Below are positions 35,820 to 47,796 of a DNA stretch of 64,000 nt, one piece after another. Position 1 is the first letter of the stretch. Each line of letters opens with the position of its first letter. The position numbers and the translations under genes were made by a program. The notes beneath the pieces were generated by a model. That model was not told the DNA's origin and made no database searches. It was given only the letters and a program-made list of their open reading frames with translations. The DNA comes from Lepiota brunneoincarnata (taxonomy: Eukaryota > Basidiomycota > Agaricomycetes > Agaricales > Agaricaceae), in NCBI GenBank assembly GCA_023014365.1, contig JAEBUN010000003.1:2914001-2978000 (forward strand), read 5' to 3'.

Positions 35820-36420
35820 CATTTCAAGTTATTCAAGCAAGTCACCAGGCAGGAGGCAAGACAAGCGAAGAACGAGAGCTCCAAGTTCGCTTGCTTATAT
35901 ACCACTCCTGACTTACTCGGATTGATCACCAGTGACGAATCCTTTACACAGTTGACTACGTACACAATTAGCACTAACCTATACGCTAGAAGGTGGATCC
36001 CGAAATGAAATACTTGGGGAACCACGCACAATCTACACAGCAATACTCATTTGACCACCGCCTAACAAGAAGTCGAAGAACGCATTGCACCGGCTACTCC
36101 TAGCTGATTAGTCTTCGTTAGGCGCATGAACCAGCCACAGGAATAAGGTTGCGAAAGCTAGTCGCTTTGCGAGAACGGGCGACCGACGGGGACCCTAGCA
36201 CTAGTTAGTAGTGGCGTTGAACAAGGACGGGGCCCGGCAGGACTTCGTGTTGGCCTTCAACCGAGATACAAGCTTGAGACTTTGAGTTTCACACGGTCCA
36301 TTGGCCTGGGCTATTGTTTGGCGGTCAAATAACATCGCTGGAGACGTCCTACGGCTTTTCGAATTTCTTACATTTCAGCTTCTTCATTATGAGCCTTAGG
36401 GAACCGCGCCCCACTTATAG
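35820..36420. other. No recognised gene
   Basis: Upstream of the secreted-protein gene. A TATA-like TATATAAG on the minus strand at about 35,894-35,901 could be its promoter (84 bp before the ATG). Confidence 0.4.
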
Positions 36421-36704
36421 TGACGACTCACCATCGATCCCCTGGAAAATAGCCTGCCCAAGGCCACCAGAACAGAGTCAGCGACACACAAGACTTAATG
36501 CCTCTCTCACAGATCCGAATCCAGACAGAGTGCGTCAACGTATGCGTATATATATATAACGTCTGCCAGGCATAGGAAGATACACGGAGTACGGCGCCTC
36601 TACGGATGCGCGTCCAGTGACGTTGGAATAAACAAGTCCTAACGCCCAAGTATCAGCTTAAATGTATGTAATACGTAAGGTCCGGGATCATTGTAAGATC
36701 CTCC

Positions 36705-38096
36705 TCACGCCTTACCCGGCGGAGGAGTGAGATAAGATTTAACCCAAAGTAAACCACCGCCCTCTACCGAAGGGTCCATAATGCAAGAGAAATGAGTAGC
36801 TTCATTCCGAATGGGATAAGTCTGCATCCAGTACTTGATATCATCAACCTCGACCTTCAAATCCCGAGGCTCGAGCTCATGTGGTGATTCGCGTGGGCGT
36901 AGGCTGGGCTCTGATTGAACCGTCCCGATAGCCTCGGATTCCGGGTTGGAAGAATGGGAGGTACTATCAGCTTTCCAGAATTGCTCAACACATACACGCC
37001 GCTCGATACTGTCCCCCAGAATGCCCGAGATACCTGGTACATCACTTGAAGCGTTCTTCTCATCATCCTCAAGTAGCTCGCGCCACGTGGCCGAGCCCCA
37101 GGCCTCCACATGTCTGTCGTGGTTGGTAACAGCGAGAAAAGTGGAAGAGGTTTCAACAACTTGGCTCGCGAGGTCTTTCTCCACAACCATGATCTCTTCA
37201 GGCGTGCAAAAGGCGAGATAGCAAGGCGTGGTGGGCGTTTCAGATAAAAGTGACTTGATCTTCGCAAGGGTGGGTGGAGAGGAGTGGGAAAGGAGGAGTG
37301 TGCGGAGGTGGCTTGCGATTGAAGGTCGGATACCAAGCAGCATAAGGAGTTGGTGCCAACGGTGTTTTCGCACACTGTGAGGAGATCCGAAGGATTGGCG
37401 GTAGTTTAGGGAGATGGAAAGGCCCTGTCTGTGTTTGGGATGAAAGTAGAGCCCCATGAGTTCAAAGAGCCGTTTGGGGGCAGGATTACGTTACTGACCT
37501 GACGGCAGTCAGTACGCCGACATAGCCAGCGTAGGTTACTCCCCTGGAGCAGGCCAAGTCACCAACAGCACGTTGAGTCACACGAGAGGACCGACACACC
37601 TCGCGACCACCTCACCGCCTCGCATGTACACCACCGAAATGACCATTCTCCTCAAAGGCTCCATCTCCCAGTCCAAGCCGCGGAAATGCACTATTCCGGT
37701 GCGGGTTCGGTCTGACCCTGCGTCTCCAACCCGAGCTCCTCCACTTGTACATCCAGAGAAGAGGTCCAGAAAGGTATTGTAGGCCACGACAAGGTGTAGG
37801 GGAACCCCGGAGGCACGAGATATACCCTTAATCTCCTGTGTCTCTTCCCGTGAGAACACTCTCTTCAAGAGATGTTTTGCAGTGAAGCGCAAGAGGCGAG
37901 GGTAGGGAGTGATTGCTAGAATTTCGTCATATAAGGAAACAAGTTCTGCAATCTCCCTTTTGTAGTGCTGACATATCAGGACGTGGCGTTCTGCAGGAGG
38001 CAGTGACAGGTCGATCTGATAGACTGGTGGTGGGTCCATGAGTTTGCGTCGTCGTGACTTGGTGCTCTTCCGGGCTGTCCTGGAGGCAGATGTCAT
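36705..38096 (-). CDS. Acid-ceramidase / NAAA-like N-terminal nucleophile hydrolase, intact copy
   Basis: Exons 38096-37600, 37543-37499 and 37428-36705 give 421 aa; both introns keep phase. The N-terminal PPVYQIDLSLPPAERHV matches the NAAA-beta (propeptide) pattern. IKGISRASGVPLHLVVAYNT is followed by FLDLFSGCTSGG, where Cys is the expected autocatalytic nucleophile, and by HFRGLDWEMEPLRR. The short middle exon supplies TYAGYVGVLTAVR and exon 3 begins QGLSISLNYRQSFGSPHS. This order matches fungal acid ceramidase-like proteins, which hydrolyse N-acyl sphingosine or related amides; substrate is not shown here. No classical signal peptide is visible; the first ~20 residues are basic. It is divergent from the F-box-like gene at 38743. 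Unit 1 carries a dead copy. Confidence 0.75.
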
Positions 38097-38742
38097 GGAT
38101 GTTGAACGTGGAAGGTGAAGGTCTGTGCGTCATTGACGTACCTAAGGATTACGAGAGCAATCACTTTTATGCATGGGAGTACCCCGGTCTACTGGATCAA
38201 GTTTGCACAAAAACACAAAACGCCAGCCGCCTTGCGTCAATGAAGAGTGCAACACCACAGGTGCTAAACCGACCCAAAGATGTACACCACTGTAACAAGA
38301 GGACGACGAGATCACGGCCTCGGCACACAGAGACTTGGGCGCTGTACAGGAACAACACTCGTATTTTAGCCGAGTATACAGTGGGGACCTTTATATATTT
38401 TGTCTTGTGTTTGTTACTGTGGGCGATAAACAGAAAGAAATAACTTGAGGAAATCAAACAAAAGATGGTCTAGAATCGTCACGGCGGTGACAGTCGCGGG
38501 TCACACATTGCCGTTCGTGTGACAGGATCGAGATCAGCGTGGTTCACAAGTAATCGACGAGACGATACGCCAATTCCAGGACAAACCTCTTATATTGTTA
38601 CCAAAATTCAAAGACACTGTCCCTCATCACCGCCAGACGTCGTAACAAACGTGCTACGACGAATACGGGGAGAAGCTCGTGGTCCTTCCAGACCAGGTCG
38701 GAAGACCTGTCACAGCCGTGGGAGTTGATTCGCGACACATCG

Positions 38743-39842
38743 ATGAGCGGTTCCAGTTATCCTTTGAGCTTAACCATGGCGCAACCCCTCAAAGATTTTC
38801 AGCTCTTCTCCCAGTTCCCACCAGAGATCCAAAGACTCATTTTCGAGGAAGCATTCGAGGAAAGCGGCCGGAAAGCGATCCAACTCGCTCTCGTTTCGCG
38901 TGAGGTTAAGTCCTGGTATACTCTTCTCTCGTGATCACACCGCAATTGATCCTAATAACCAATTAAAGGGTCGAACTCCTCATGTATCAATGCATAGTCC
39001 TCAACCATCGCGACAGCCCTGCACAGTTCAACTTGTTCTCCAACACATTCTATCACGGGACAAAGCCCAAGAGTTTCTATGCCAACGTTGTCCAGCAGAT
39101 CTTCATCGATAACCTGCTCTTACACAATCTTTCCAAGGAATTTTTACCTCTATGTTCCAATACCACTCGTCTTGCATTTTGGGAGCATCCTACCCCAAAC
39201 AGTCAAAAGATCTTAGGACTCATTCTCTCCCCCGATACATTCCCAAAGTTACAGCGGCTCTCCACCATCCCCGACTCCTTACCTCCAAGCCATCGAACAT
39301 ATCACCACCCCATTTTCAAACACCTCACACACCTCGACATCGTTTACCGCCATTATTTCCCCTGGGATGGCTTTCGTTCCCTCGAAAACCTCACTCACCT
39401 CGACCTAAACTTCACCTGGGACCACTTCGACGCAATATCACTTCTATCCGTAATCCAAACCGCTGTTCCTAATTTTCCCTCAAACTTACGATGCATCATC
39501 ATCCTGATCTCAATTCAAACCCTTTCTAGTCCCGCATATTATCCAAGTCCATTGGACGACGAAGCATGGCAAATTTATGACGACGTCATACAAGGAAAAC
39601 ACCATCCAAGGGAGGTACTTGGAGTCTTGGGTGGTATCACTGGCGACATCAAGCCACTCTTAGCGGAGGACTTTGTGCGCTACATTGTTCCTGTTCGCGC
39701 CGACTTTTCCGCCTGGACCTACCTCCCCCGTGATAAAAAAGACTTTTGGATGGAAGCAGACGAGATGATCGAGAAACGAAGGAGGGATCAGGCCTCTCGT
39801 AGCAATGGGCCAACCGAATCCCGGTCGCGTGGTTTCATGTGA
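38743..39842 (+). CDS. F-box-like protein, copy 2
   Basis: Exons 38743-38915 and 38969-39842 give 348 aa. The intron (GTATAC, ATTAAAG) is conserved with copy 1 and joins VSREVKSW to VELLMYQCIVL. The F-box pattern is FSQFPPEIQRLIFEEAFEES followed by ALVSREVKSW. The rest is leucine-rich (SLENLTHLDLNFTWDHFD), ending MEADEMIEKRRRDQASR. It differs from copy 1 mainly by a short insert near the C-terminus (TYLPRDK). I chose the ATG at 38743 because it aligns with the copy 1 start; another ATG lies 33 bp downstream (at 38776). Probably functional; substrate unknown. Confidence 0.75.
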
Positions 39843-40199
39843 AGGCAGGGCAAAACAATACTGCTTTGAGATGACCCTTCAATTTCCACAATTATGCGCC
39901 TCCATATGTACATACATCCTCCGTACATGTTGGCACTGGATAATGCTTTGATAAAGCCCAACGATTAAGAAAACGCTAAATTATGTACTCTGCGCTATAT
40001 ATTATATCTAAATTCTCGTTGCGGAAATTGGAGCAGAGATCGGCGCGGGCCATCCATAAGCAAACTGATTGGCAGGCTTGAGCGCGACCCCAAGCTTCTG
40101 AGCCACAGGGCTCACAATGCACCGCAAATTGCCGGCTGGACGCCCCCATTAATTAGACACGCTCTCAGTCAACCGCGCTATGTCGGTGAGCTGCGTGTT

Positions 40200-40480
40200 T
40201 TTGCATGCACCAGGGAATATGTATATAGGGTGTTGCGTGCTTTGTGTCTTGCAATTGGGTGGGAGAGTGATGGGACACAGTATCTTCCGTCACCCACGGC
40301 CTTGGATATCGACAGCCACTCTGATATTTCTGGTGATCTTGACATCCTCGACGTTGGTTTCTCCCAGCAGAGATTGGATGCCTGTAGAACAAAGCGCACC
40401 AGATCGGATCCTCGGTTTAGATACAGATCTGGAGCCATTAAGGTAGACTCGCCCTCAGCGCATTTTACTTTTGTTCTTGC
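40200..40480 (+). pseudogene. F-box/LRR-like C-terminal fragment (copy D)
   Basis: The frame reads GWESDGTQYLPSPTALDID and DILDVGFSQQRLDACRTKRT, matching the tail of the minus-strand pseudogene just downstream (CPGWNSDGTIYLPSLVSLTI, DICRAKHAGP). No start and no F-box. Confidence 0.5.
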
Positions 40481-40758
40481 ACTCGTTCTTGCACTGCCAA
40501 GAGTTCATAGTACCGTTCTTCTTTACTATACTTCACTCGAAATATGGCTCAAAGAAATGCACCGTGTGAGTGGAATCACTACCTCCGGCACTAAACATGT
40601 TCCTAACATCCCTCACGACCGGAGCGATCCATACTCCCTGACACTCCTCACTTCGGATTCTCCAATACTACTATCCTACATGCCTCATTATGGAGTCAAT
40701 AAACGATGCATGAAAGTCAGGCAGTCAAACATCAGATGAAAGTAGACGACGAGGGCCT

Positions 40759-42207
40759 CTATGACAACCAATCTACCTTTCTATCCCCCTCCACAATTTC
40801 CAGCCAAAACCCACCCCGAACCACCCCACGAAGCTCCTCCTGGACCCGCGGCGCCCAATCCACCCTGTGCCACCCAAAATTGAACATAGGCCGGGAGTCC
40901 GGGCCGGCATGCTTTGCCCGACAGATGTCCCGAACCCGGCAGGAGAAATTCATGTCCAACATGTCCATGATGTCGAACAGCCCATTATCACTGTCGACAT
41001 GACAGAAATCGTGGATAGTTAAGGATACGAGGGAAGGTAGATATATCGTCCCATCACTGTTCCAACCGGGGCACAAGGCGCACAGTGCGCCGTATACATC
41101 ATGTTTATCACGTTGAAGCAGCGTGAGATCCCGGACATAGCGAGATTTAGTGAACGCATACTTGATCAAAGCGAAGGGCTAGTCGGTAGTACCGACTAAC
41201 TTGAGAGTTAGTAAGGTGTCTGGTAAATTGGCAAGCAATGGATGGATAAGGTGGTGAGGCTCTTCGAAATGACGCTCCTCGGACTACGAAAGCGAGCGCA
41301 GCGCAGGTAGTCGGATGTTTTGCAATGTGATTAAGCACGATGTACTGTGGATGGACCCCCACGATAGTGTTCGCAAATAGTGAAGAACGACGGTGTGGGT
41401 CGGAGGGTAGAGAGCTGAGCTGTTCCGGAAGCAGGATCTTTTGATTCGAAGTGAACTAGATTGGGACATCGCATGAGCAATGTGGCGCAGAGGTCGATCG
41501 GGACGTGGTTAAGGTTGAGGTGGGTTATTGTATGCCAAGGAAGCGACACAAACTCATCGAAATCTCGTAGTTGCACATGGCGAAGAAGAGAGGCTGCTTC
41601 GAAAGAGAGATTCTCATCCGAGTCCAATTCAAGCCCTTCTATGAAGAGGCACACAAGATGCGGAAAATTGGTTGGGATGGAAGACATCCACTCCGACGGT
41701 GGATATAAAAGCTTGAGTGTTTGAATCTTCGTGGCATTTTCGCTCTTAAAGGGCACGGATTTGATCGGCTGGGCGGGAATGTCGAGGTGGAGATCAAGAC
41801 TTAGATTGAATGGGAGGGCTCCAGAATTTTGGAAATGGAGCTCGAGGATGTGAGGAATATGGTCTGAATTTTCGTCGGTAGCCTCAACGGACAGGCTGTT
41901 CCGCAGCCTGGGCGTTGACGAAGCGACCTGACGCCACTGAGACGGAACATGACTGGAAGTCAAGACTGGATAAGTTTTCGATTCCATCGGATGTGGGTGA
42001 AGACCCGATGGACAGAATTCGTGGACTTGCGGGTGGACAGAGGGACAGCTCCTCCGGTGGAAGGGCCCTGGTTGACGCCCGTATACTGTTGAGTTGTTGC
42101 AGCAGGGTCAAGCGTCTTTCGGGGAGCTGTTGTATCATAGCCTCCACTTGAGTTATTTCACGCCGCATGGCGTCAGCCTGGTCTCTTGTTCTGTCAGCCG
42201 TTGACAT
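40759..42207 (-). pseudogene. F-box/LRR-like protein, nearly full length but broken
   Basis: Begins at 42207 with a coiled region (ADAMRREITQVEAMIQQLPE) and the F-box start TRALPPEELSL. A deletion plus frame change then follows near 42,050. The 41987-41331 frame continues with SQWRQVASSTPRLRNSLSVE and leucine-rich segments; another frame change follows near 41,400 (TLSWGSIHSTSCLITLQNIR), then two in-frame stops near 41,275 and 41,180. The tail 41169-40759 reads LCPGWNSDGTIYLPSLVSL and DMLDMNFSCRVRDICRAKH. This is the best template in the window for the tail fragments scattered elsewhere. Confidence 0.7.
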
Positions 42208-42209
42208 GC

Positions 42210-43139
42210 TGGGTATTGACCAAGACCCGAAATGTGGGTGGCATCCTCGAGGTCGAGGTCAAGTCATGTGACATTTCAGAAATTATGTTCCGACCTTAGT
42301 GGTCACTTCGACCCAAGTTGAGCGCTGTGGAGAGCAGACTACAAAGCATACATGCAATGCAGCATCTCCCAAAGCGAGAGCGTTCAATTTGTTTTTCAGT
42401 CAAAGAACTACTCAACCCCCTACCACCTCGAGGCTCTTCCGGCAACACCCAAAATCCGGAAGATCAGCGGCAGCGGGGGCGCAGGTATGATTCTTGAACA
42501 ACACTTTTGCAGACTGCTGCCGGCAGTCACTGGGTGTAGCGGGAGCCTGTGCCCTGCTGGGGGGACGGAATGATTGCAGGGGTTTATATGCTTCATTGCT
42601 ACTCCCGCGCATTAGGGGGCTGTGGCTGAGTTCGTAGTCTTGGACAGGAAAATAGACAAGGATGATGTGGGGAGTGATGCACGAAATGAAAAAAGCACAG
42701 CAGTCACAACGGAAGCAGATGGGGGTATAGGGGACGAGCATTTGGCAGAACGTAGAACAGGATACATCTAGACGACAGCCAAAGGATCTGTTCGAAGTTC
42801 AATATGCAGGGCTCACCTTTCGGATAATAGAGATAGACACCTCCGGCCTGCACTGCAGGATGATGCTAATCTCCAAGCCAAAGTTATATAGCGAGGGCCA
42901 TGGCGGGGTCGTCAATGGCCTTGAATCTAACTTATTCATTCTTGACTTGCAAGACGACCCAATAACAACGCACTCTCAGGATGGGGCGGCTATCGATCTT
43001 AATTGAATACCACATCCGATTTTTCAAACACCCGATCGGTTCAGTGGCATTCCCATTCCCGAGACCGAATGAACCGACACTTAGTATGGCGAGACACGAC
43101 TAAAAGTCAGGGCTAGGCAGGTATTCCGGAAGGTCAAAC

Positions 43140-43140
<1 letters not shown>
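42210..43140. other. No recognised gene
   Basis: A plus-strand stretch at about 42,390-42,484 reads FVFQSKNYSTPYHLEALPAT and ends at a GTATGA donor, resembling a stray exon, but nothing joins to it. The rest is unrecognised. Confidence 0.35.
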
Positions 43141-43489
<349 letters not shown>

Positions 43490-43559
43490 TGGATGTGCAT
43501 GAGTAGTCGATAGGGAGAGGCAGTAGCAGCCATGGGGGTCTGCAGATTCGAATATGAGG

Positions 43560-43690
43560 GAGAGTGTTTCTGACGGGAGGGGCCGGAGTATGGGTGGAGC
43601 TATGTAAGATAGTTTGGGGCGGGTTCCAGCTGGGGATCTCAGAGAACGGTGAAAGGGCAGAATGGTTACCTTGGTAAATCCTACAGCCTA
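43560..43690 (+). pseudogene. F-box/LRR-like extreme C-terminal fragment (copy E)
   Basis: Reads ELCKIVWGGFQLGISENGER, similar to EELRGVVRGGFWLEIVEGDR of the pseudogene at 40,759-42,207. Only the last ~35 codons are present, joined directly to the atp9 insertion. Confidence 0.4.
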
Positions 43691-43699
43691 CATTCACTT

Positions 43700-44156
43700 A
43701 CACTCCCTGGTATGATTTAAATATGGTATTTATTGCTTCCGCATCGAAGGTTTTTGGGATGTGGATAGCAGATTCTGAGGATCCGAACACATAGGTTATA
43801 GAGGAGTGACGGCTTTTGGGGCGCATTTAAGTTTATGAGTATGTCCTCCATCCAGATATTGCATTATTTTTGACTATGTCATGAATCAAGTAAGAGCAGA
43901 CAAATATCTCGAATGAGTCAATGCTTCTCAGCACCAGGGACACCAGTACCCTACAGTATGGCACGGAGGCAGTCAGTGTCACGGTGGACATTGAATCTCC
44001 CATCTTTGACTGGTGATCTTGTGCTGTCAGTTCTTGTAAATTTCCCAAGGTGTGAGAATATCCATGGTTTGGTGGTCAAATGCCAGGATAGACCATGTGG
44101 CCTATCCGACAAAATGAGATCTGAATGAAAGTCTGATCATTCCCCATCCTTTCCGC
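43700..44156. other. No recognised gene
   Basis: Short frames only. The last five bases, TCCGC, form the left target repeat of the following solo LTR. Confidence 0.4.
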
Positions 44157-45456
44157 TGAAAAGGTGGAAACGTTCATGGGTTTTAATATAGATAAAGGGC
44201 TTGTTCTCACTAAGCTTAGTCAAAATTCAATAAGCTTAAGTTAATACAAGTAGTATGAGATAGATAATGAACAGTTTCGTCTTTTAGGGTGTTCTGGGGG
44301 TGCATTCTGACAGCGAAATTCAAGAGAATAGTGTTTTTAGAGGTTAATGAACAGCCGTTGAAGTTATCTTAGCCATACGGTGCAACAGTGAAAGGACAAT
44401 CCCTGTCAATTCAAAGTGCGGGGTCTCTAGTCTCTGGTCTCTGGTCTCTGAACTCTGTTCTCTGTCTCTGTCTCTGTCTCTAGCACTCTGGAACTCTAAA
44501 CTCTGGACTCTGTTCTCTGTCTCTGTCTCTGGGTTGGTTGATGACCGAAGAAATCACACTTAACGACGCACACTAAGTAGTCCTCTGAAACCATTCTTGA
44601 TCACAGCTCGCAGACTTGCATGTGGAAGCGGGGGTGAGACCTCTTGCTTCTCCACGAACAAGCATGACCGTATTTATATTGTTTAGATACATATGAGAGA
44701 TAGTAAATATGAAATAGAAAACAATAAGCTTAATTGTTACAGGTACTGCAGAATATTTTGGAAGGTTTGGCAGCATTTCTACCTTGCCCTGGGTTATGGG
44801 TTTTTCTCTGATTGACGAATGGCAATCCAGCCAGATGTGTTCCATGCTCGTCTGCATTATTCTGCATCCACGCAAGCATGTTAAGCCTCCGGATCAATTA
44901 TGATCGGAATGTATGGCATATGGACAATCCCTTGATCTGTTGTAATTAATCTCAGTCAGGCAATATGCCGAGGTGCCAGGACCCACAAAGCACTCGTTAA
45001 TTATGAGTCTTTGATATGTCTAGGGTTTTGGGCATTGGGTGTCGCCTCCCGAATGTTGGACATTCCATTCTGTGATCCGGTCATCATTATTGGGCTTGCT
45101 ATGGGCATAATACACCTGCGACAGCCGCTATGTACATTCTTTAGGTTCCAACAAATCCGAGTTCATCAGAAAACTGCTCGTAAGGTCCCTTGATGCGACC
45201 GGAGTATACTCGATAGGCTATGTAGAGTCCGGAATCCCTCCAGAGAGCATTCTGATAGCTTGGTTCACTAAGCTTAGTGATAATGAGCTGGTTTGAACAC
45301 TTCCGAGGCTTGAATATCCTCAGTTTGGTTGAACTGGCTACTACGGGACATAGTACCAATCCTCTATAGAGTTCTTTAATGATATAGCCAATGATTCTAT
45401 GTAGAGAATCGTTCTGGAGTACGGAATTCATGTATAGGTGTGAAATCGGCATATCA
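44157..45456 (+). mobile_element. Solo LTR of about 1.3 kb (family S), plus orientation
   Basis: Begins TGAAAAGG and ends CATATCA. Flanks are TCCGC (44152-44156) and TCCCC (45457-45461), a 5-bp target repeat with one mismatch. The same 1.3 kb occurs in reverse at 59782-61067, and homology stops exactly at these ends in both copies. It contains a tandem (TCTCTG)n stretch at about 44,427-44,535 and several AAGCTTA words. No coding capacity recognised; its full-length parent is not in the window. Confidence 0.75.
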
Positions 45457-45783
45457 TCCCCCCCTAACCAATTGCTGACTGTCCTCAGTCATTATCTCCT
45501 TCAAATTCGCAGTATCCGAGTCTCTCTGATGCGCTCTATGTTCTAGAACGTTCACCAGCTTTGAGAGTAGCATACTTTTGCTAAGCTTATTCCAAAATGA
45601 TGTCATGTCACCGAGTTTAAATGTATACATCAACTTCTTGTTGCTATAGCCTAATTTCTTATCTCGTTATTGGGTCTTTTAAAAGTCCCAAGGTCTCGTT
45701 TCCTCTCTTTCGTTCTCCCTCTCACTTCTCACTCGTCTATTTTCATCTCAACTTTCAGTCTTCTATGCCCACCCACAGCAACA
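45457..45783. other. Promoter region of the four-exon gene
   Basis: Pyrimidine-rich from 45,690 on, typical of a fungal 5' leader. No clear TATA box. Confidence 0.35.
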
Positions 45784-47469
45784 ATGGACAGAAACATGTG
45801 CAGCAACAAGAGAGCTCATCATGATGAAGATTCAGATTCTTCCTCTAGTAAGCAACGTTCATTTTACTGTTGTCCTTGTCTTGCTAACACTGTCTTCAGA
45901 CTACACTGAACCAAGGAGCGCCCTTATGGCTCCAGGAAACACGTCTTCTCCTTCAATTGCACAACGTAAGTCATGTTTTTCCCCCATTCTCGTTGTCATC
46001 ACTCATGTTTTCTCTGCTTTTAGGTCTCACTATTCACCTACCAGCACATCGCAACCTCCTGCCTCAATGGGAACCACCAGCACCACGTACTAGGAGGGCT
46101 AGAGGAGGGCAAGGAGCTCAAGGAGCTTGCAGAAATTGTCAGGTGGGTGTGGCAAGGACCCCTCCTCCACTATACTCTCTGCCCTGCAAACCAACTCCTC
46201 TGCCAGCCTCTCCCTTGGCCGCTCCAGTGCCAAGACGTGTGATTTCCATCACGTCGTTGTGCAATCCAACCGACAAGTGCTCTGCCGGATTTTCCGCAGA
46301 ACCCTCGTCAGGTATCCCCGTTGGCAGGCCCTCTGGTGGATTATTCACAGAGGCTTTGTCCAGTTCAATGTCACTGCCCCCTCTCGCCATCTCTCTGCGC
46401 ACCCTGGATGGGGAAGACTCACTGGTGCTCCCTCCCCTGGGTATTGCATCAGGTTCGGAGGTGCTGGGCCCTTCAACAAACTGGCCTTCTTCCCTTGTAC
46501 TCTCTTCTGCTACTTCAATGTGTAAGCTTAGTTGTTTTCATGATATATTTGTTCTTTCCGCTGACTTCTACTTTAGCGCGTATACCAGCTGCCCTTAAAG
46601 GCAAACAGAAGGTGAAATCATCGACGCTGCCCCCTCTCCCCTTATTCCTGGCGGGTTCTAACTTGTCATTGCGTTCTCTGGTCCCTGAGGTCTCTCAAGC
46701 CAACCTCTTTAAAATCTTTAGCTGGTCCTCTTCTCTGGATGGGCAACATGTGCTGGCTTTGCCTAGGTGCCCAACACCATCACTACCTCACTTGGCTGGC
46801 GCTCCAGTCAAGTCTCCCGCAAGCGCTGTGGAGATTTCACCCTCCCCAGACCTGGAACTTCTCCTGGAGCCATCTCCCATTCCACAGGAGCTGGCGTTCA
46901 TTTTTCAAGACTCGCTTCTGGCCTCACCATCTCCTGTCCCTTCTCATTTGCCTAGTCTGGTGGTTCTGGAGATCCCTCAAGAGTCTCCTCATGCTGGCCC
47001 ATCACATCAAAAATGTGTCCTTTTGTCTAAGAAGAGTTCCAACACATGGACGAAGAAATACGTTCCCCAAGCTTGCGTTCAACACTCTGAGGCCGCTGTT
47101 ATGAACAGTCCAGACCGGGAGGAACAAGAACTATTGTTCGACTTTACAAGATGGGTACAGGAGACTACAGATCAATTACGGGCACAAGAATACGAAGACG
47201 AGGAAGGGGAATATTACACCGCCATGCAGGACCTGGCGAGAGAAGCAGGAATGGAGATAACCTTGGAGGATATATTGGAATACCCCGAGGACGAGGAAGA
47301 TAACCATGGATCAACCGACCCAACCTCCGATACGGATGGAAGCACTGAGAGAATGGAGAGCAAGAACGGAGAGGACTCCATGGAGATACAATCGGGAGAA
47401 GAAGATTATGAGTCAGAGGAAAGCGATGGAACATCGCACAGCAGTAGCGAGAGTACTGACTCATTGTAA
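45784..47469 (+). CDS. Hypothetical four-exon gene fused in frame to the gypsy 5' LTR
   Basis: Exons 45784-45847, 45900-45965, 46024-46521 and from 46577. All three introns (GTAAGC, GTAAGT, GTAAGC donors; CTTCAG, TTTTAG, CTTTAG acceptors) keep phase. The protein starts MDRNMCSNKRAHHDEDSDSS and is Ser/Pro-rich and probably disordered, with one CRNC motif. Exon 4 runs past the LTR boundary (47097) and stops inside the LTR at 47467-47469, adding 122 very acidic residues (MNSPDREEQELLFDF onward). Removing the element and one target repeat would give GCA GTG TAA, i.e. a stop two codons after the insertion. No family recognised. It may be a host gene or part of an older repeat. Confidence 0.55.
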
Positions 47470-47794
47470 TATAAATACCACTAGGATGCCATCAGCCAGG
47501 ATGTGCATCATGGTCAGGACTGCGCACGACCAGTAGAACAGCCAAGTAACCTATAACGAGTATATAGCACCTCATAGGTATATAAGGCCTGTACAAGTAG
47601 AGATTAAAGCCCTAAGCTTTAATCTTGTTAACAGCGGTCGTTTACCTCTCTGCCTTAACTTGGCGTCTTCCCTCGTTATCTCATTGAGCACGATCCACTA
47701 AGCTCTATAAGGCCAACCGTCTCGGACACCTTGTAGAGTGATTGAAGGCCGTCTCCAGTTATCCTCGGATACAGAAGGAGCACGGATCATAACA
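47097..47794 (+). repeat. 5' LTR of the gypsy element
   Basis: 698 bp. It contains a 122-codon acidic open frame (47101-47469), a TATA box at 47579-47585, and a 10-bp inverted repeat AGATTAAAGC/GCTTTAATCT at 47601-47624 around the predicted transcription start. Confidence 0.92.
47579..47585 (+). promoter_or_regulatory. TATA box of the gypsy LTR promoter
   Basis: TATATAA, 35 bp before 47614, where the sequence complementary to the primer-binding site begins. That spacing predicts a transcript whose very 5' end can pair with the primer-binding site. Confidence 0.65.
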
Positions 47795-47796
47795 TT

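Larger units (their letters stand above)
27840..40115. repeat. Tandem duplication, unit 2 (split by about 4.3 kb)
   Basis: Second copy of 19,840-27,625 in direct orientation, directly after it. The X block is 27,840-32,140 and the ceramidase/F-box block 36,429-40,115. Between them lies 4.3 kb absent from unit 1, holding a third X fragment, the secreted-protein gene and unrecognised DNA. Confidence 0.8.

Noticed and set aside
32140..36428. The 4.3 kb in unit 2 as one transposable element
   Set aside because: No terminal repeats, target duplication or transposase were seen at its ends; it contains a piece of gene X, so it looks composite.
44420..44540. (TCTCTG)n block as a candidate regulatory or CRISPR-like array
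   Set aside because: It is a simple microsatellite with no unique spacers, and it is part of both copies of the S solo LTR.
47165..47464. Minus-strand frame in the LTRs (also 54709-55008)
   Set aside because: It is the shadow of the acidic plus-strand LTR frame; it has no start context or motif.
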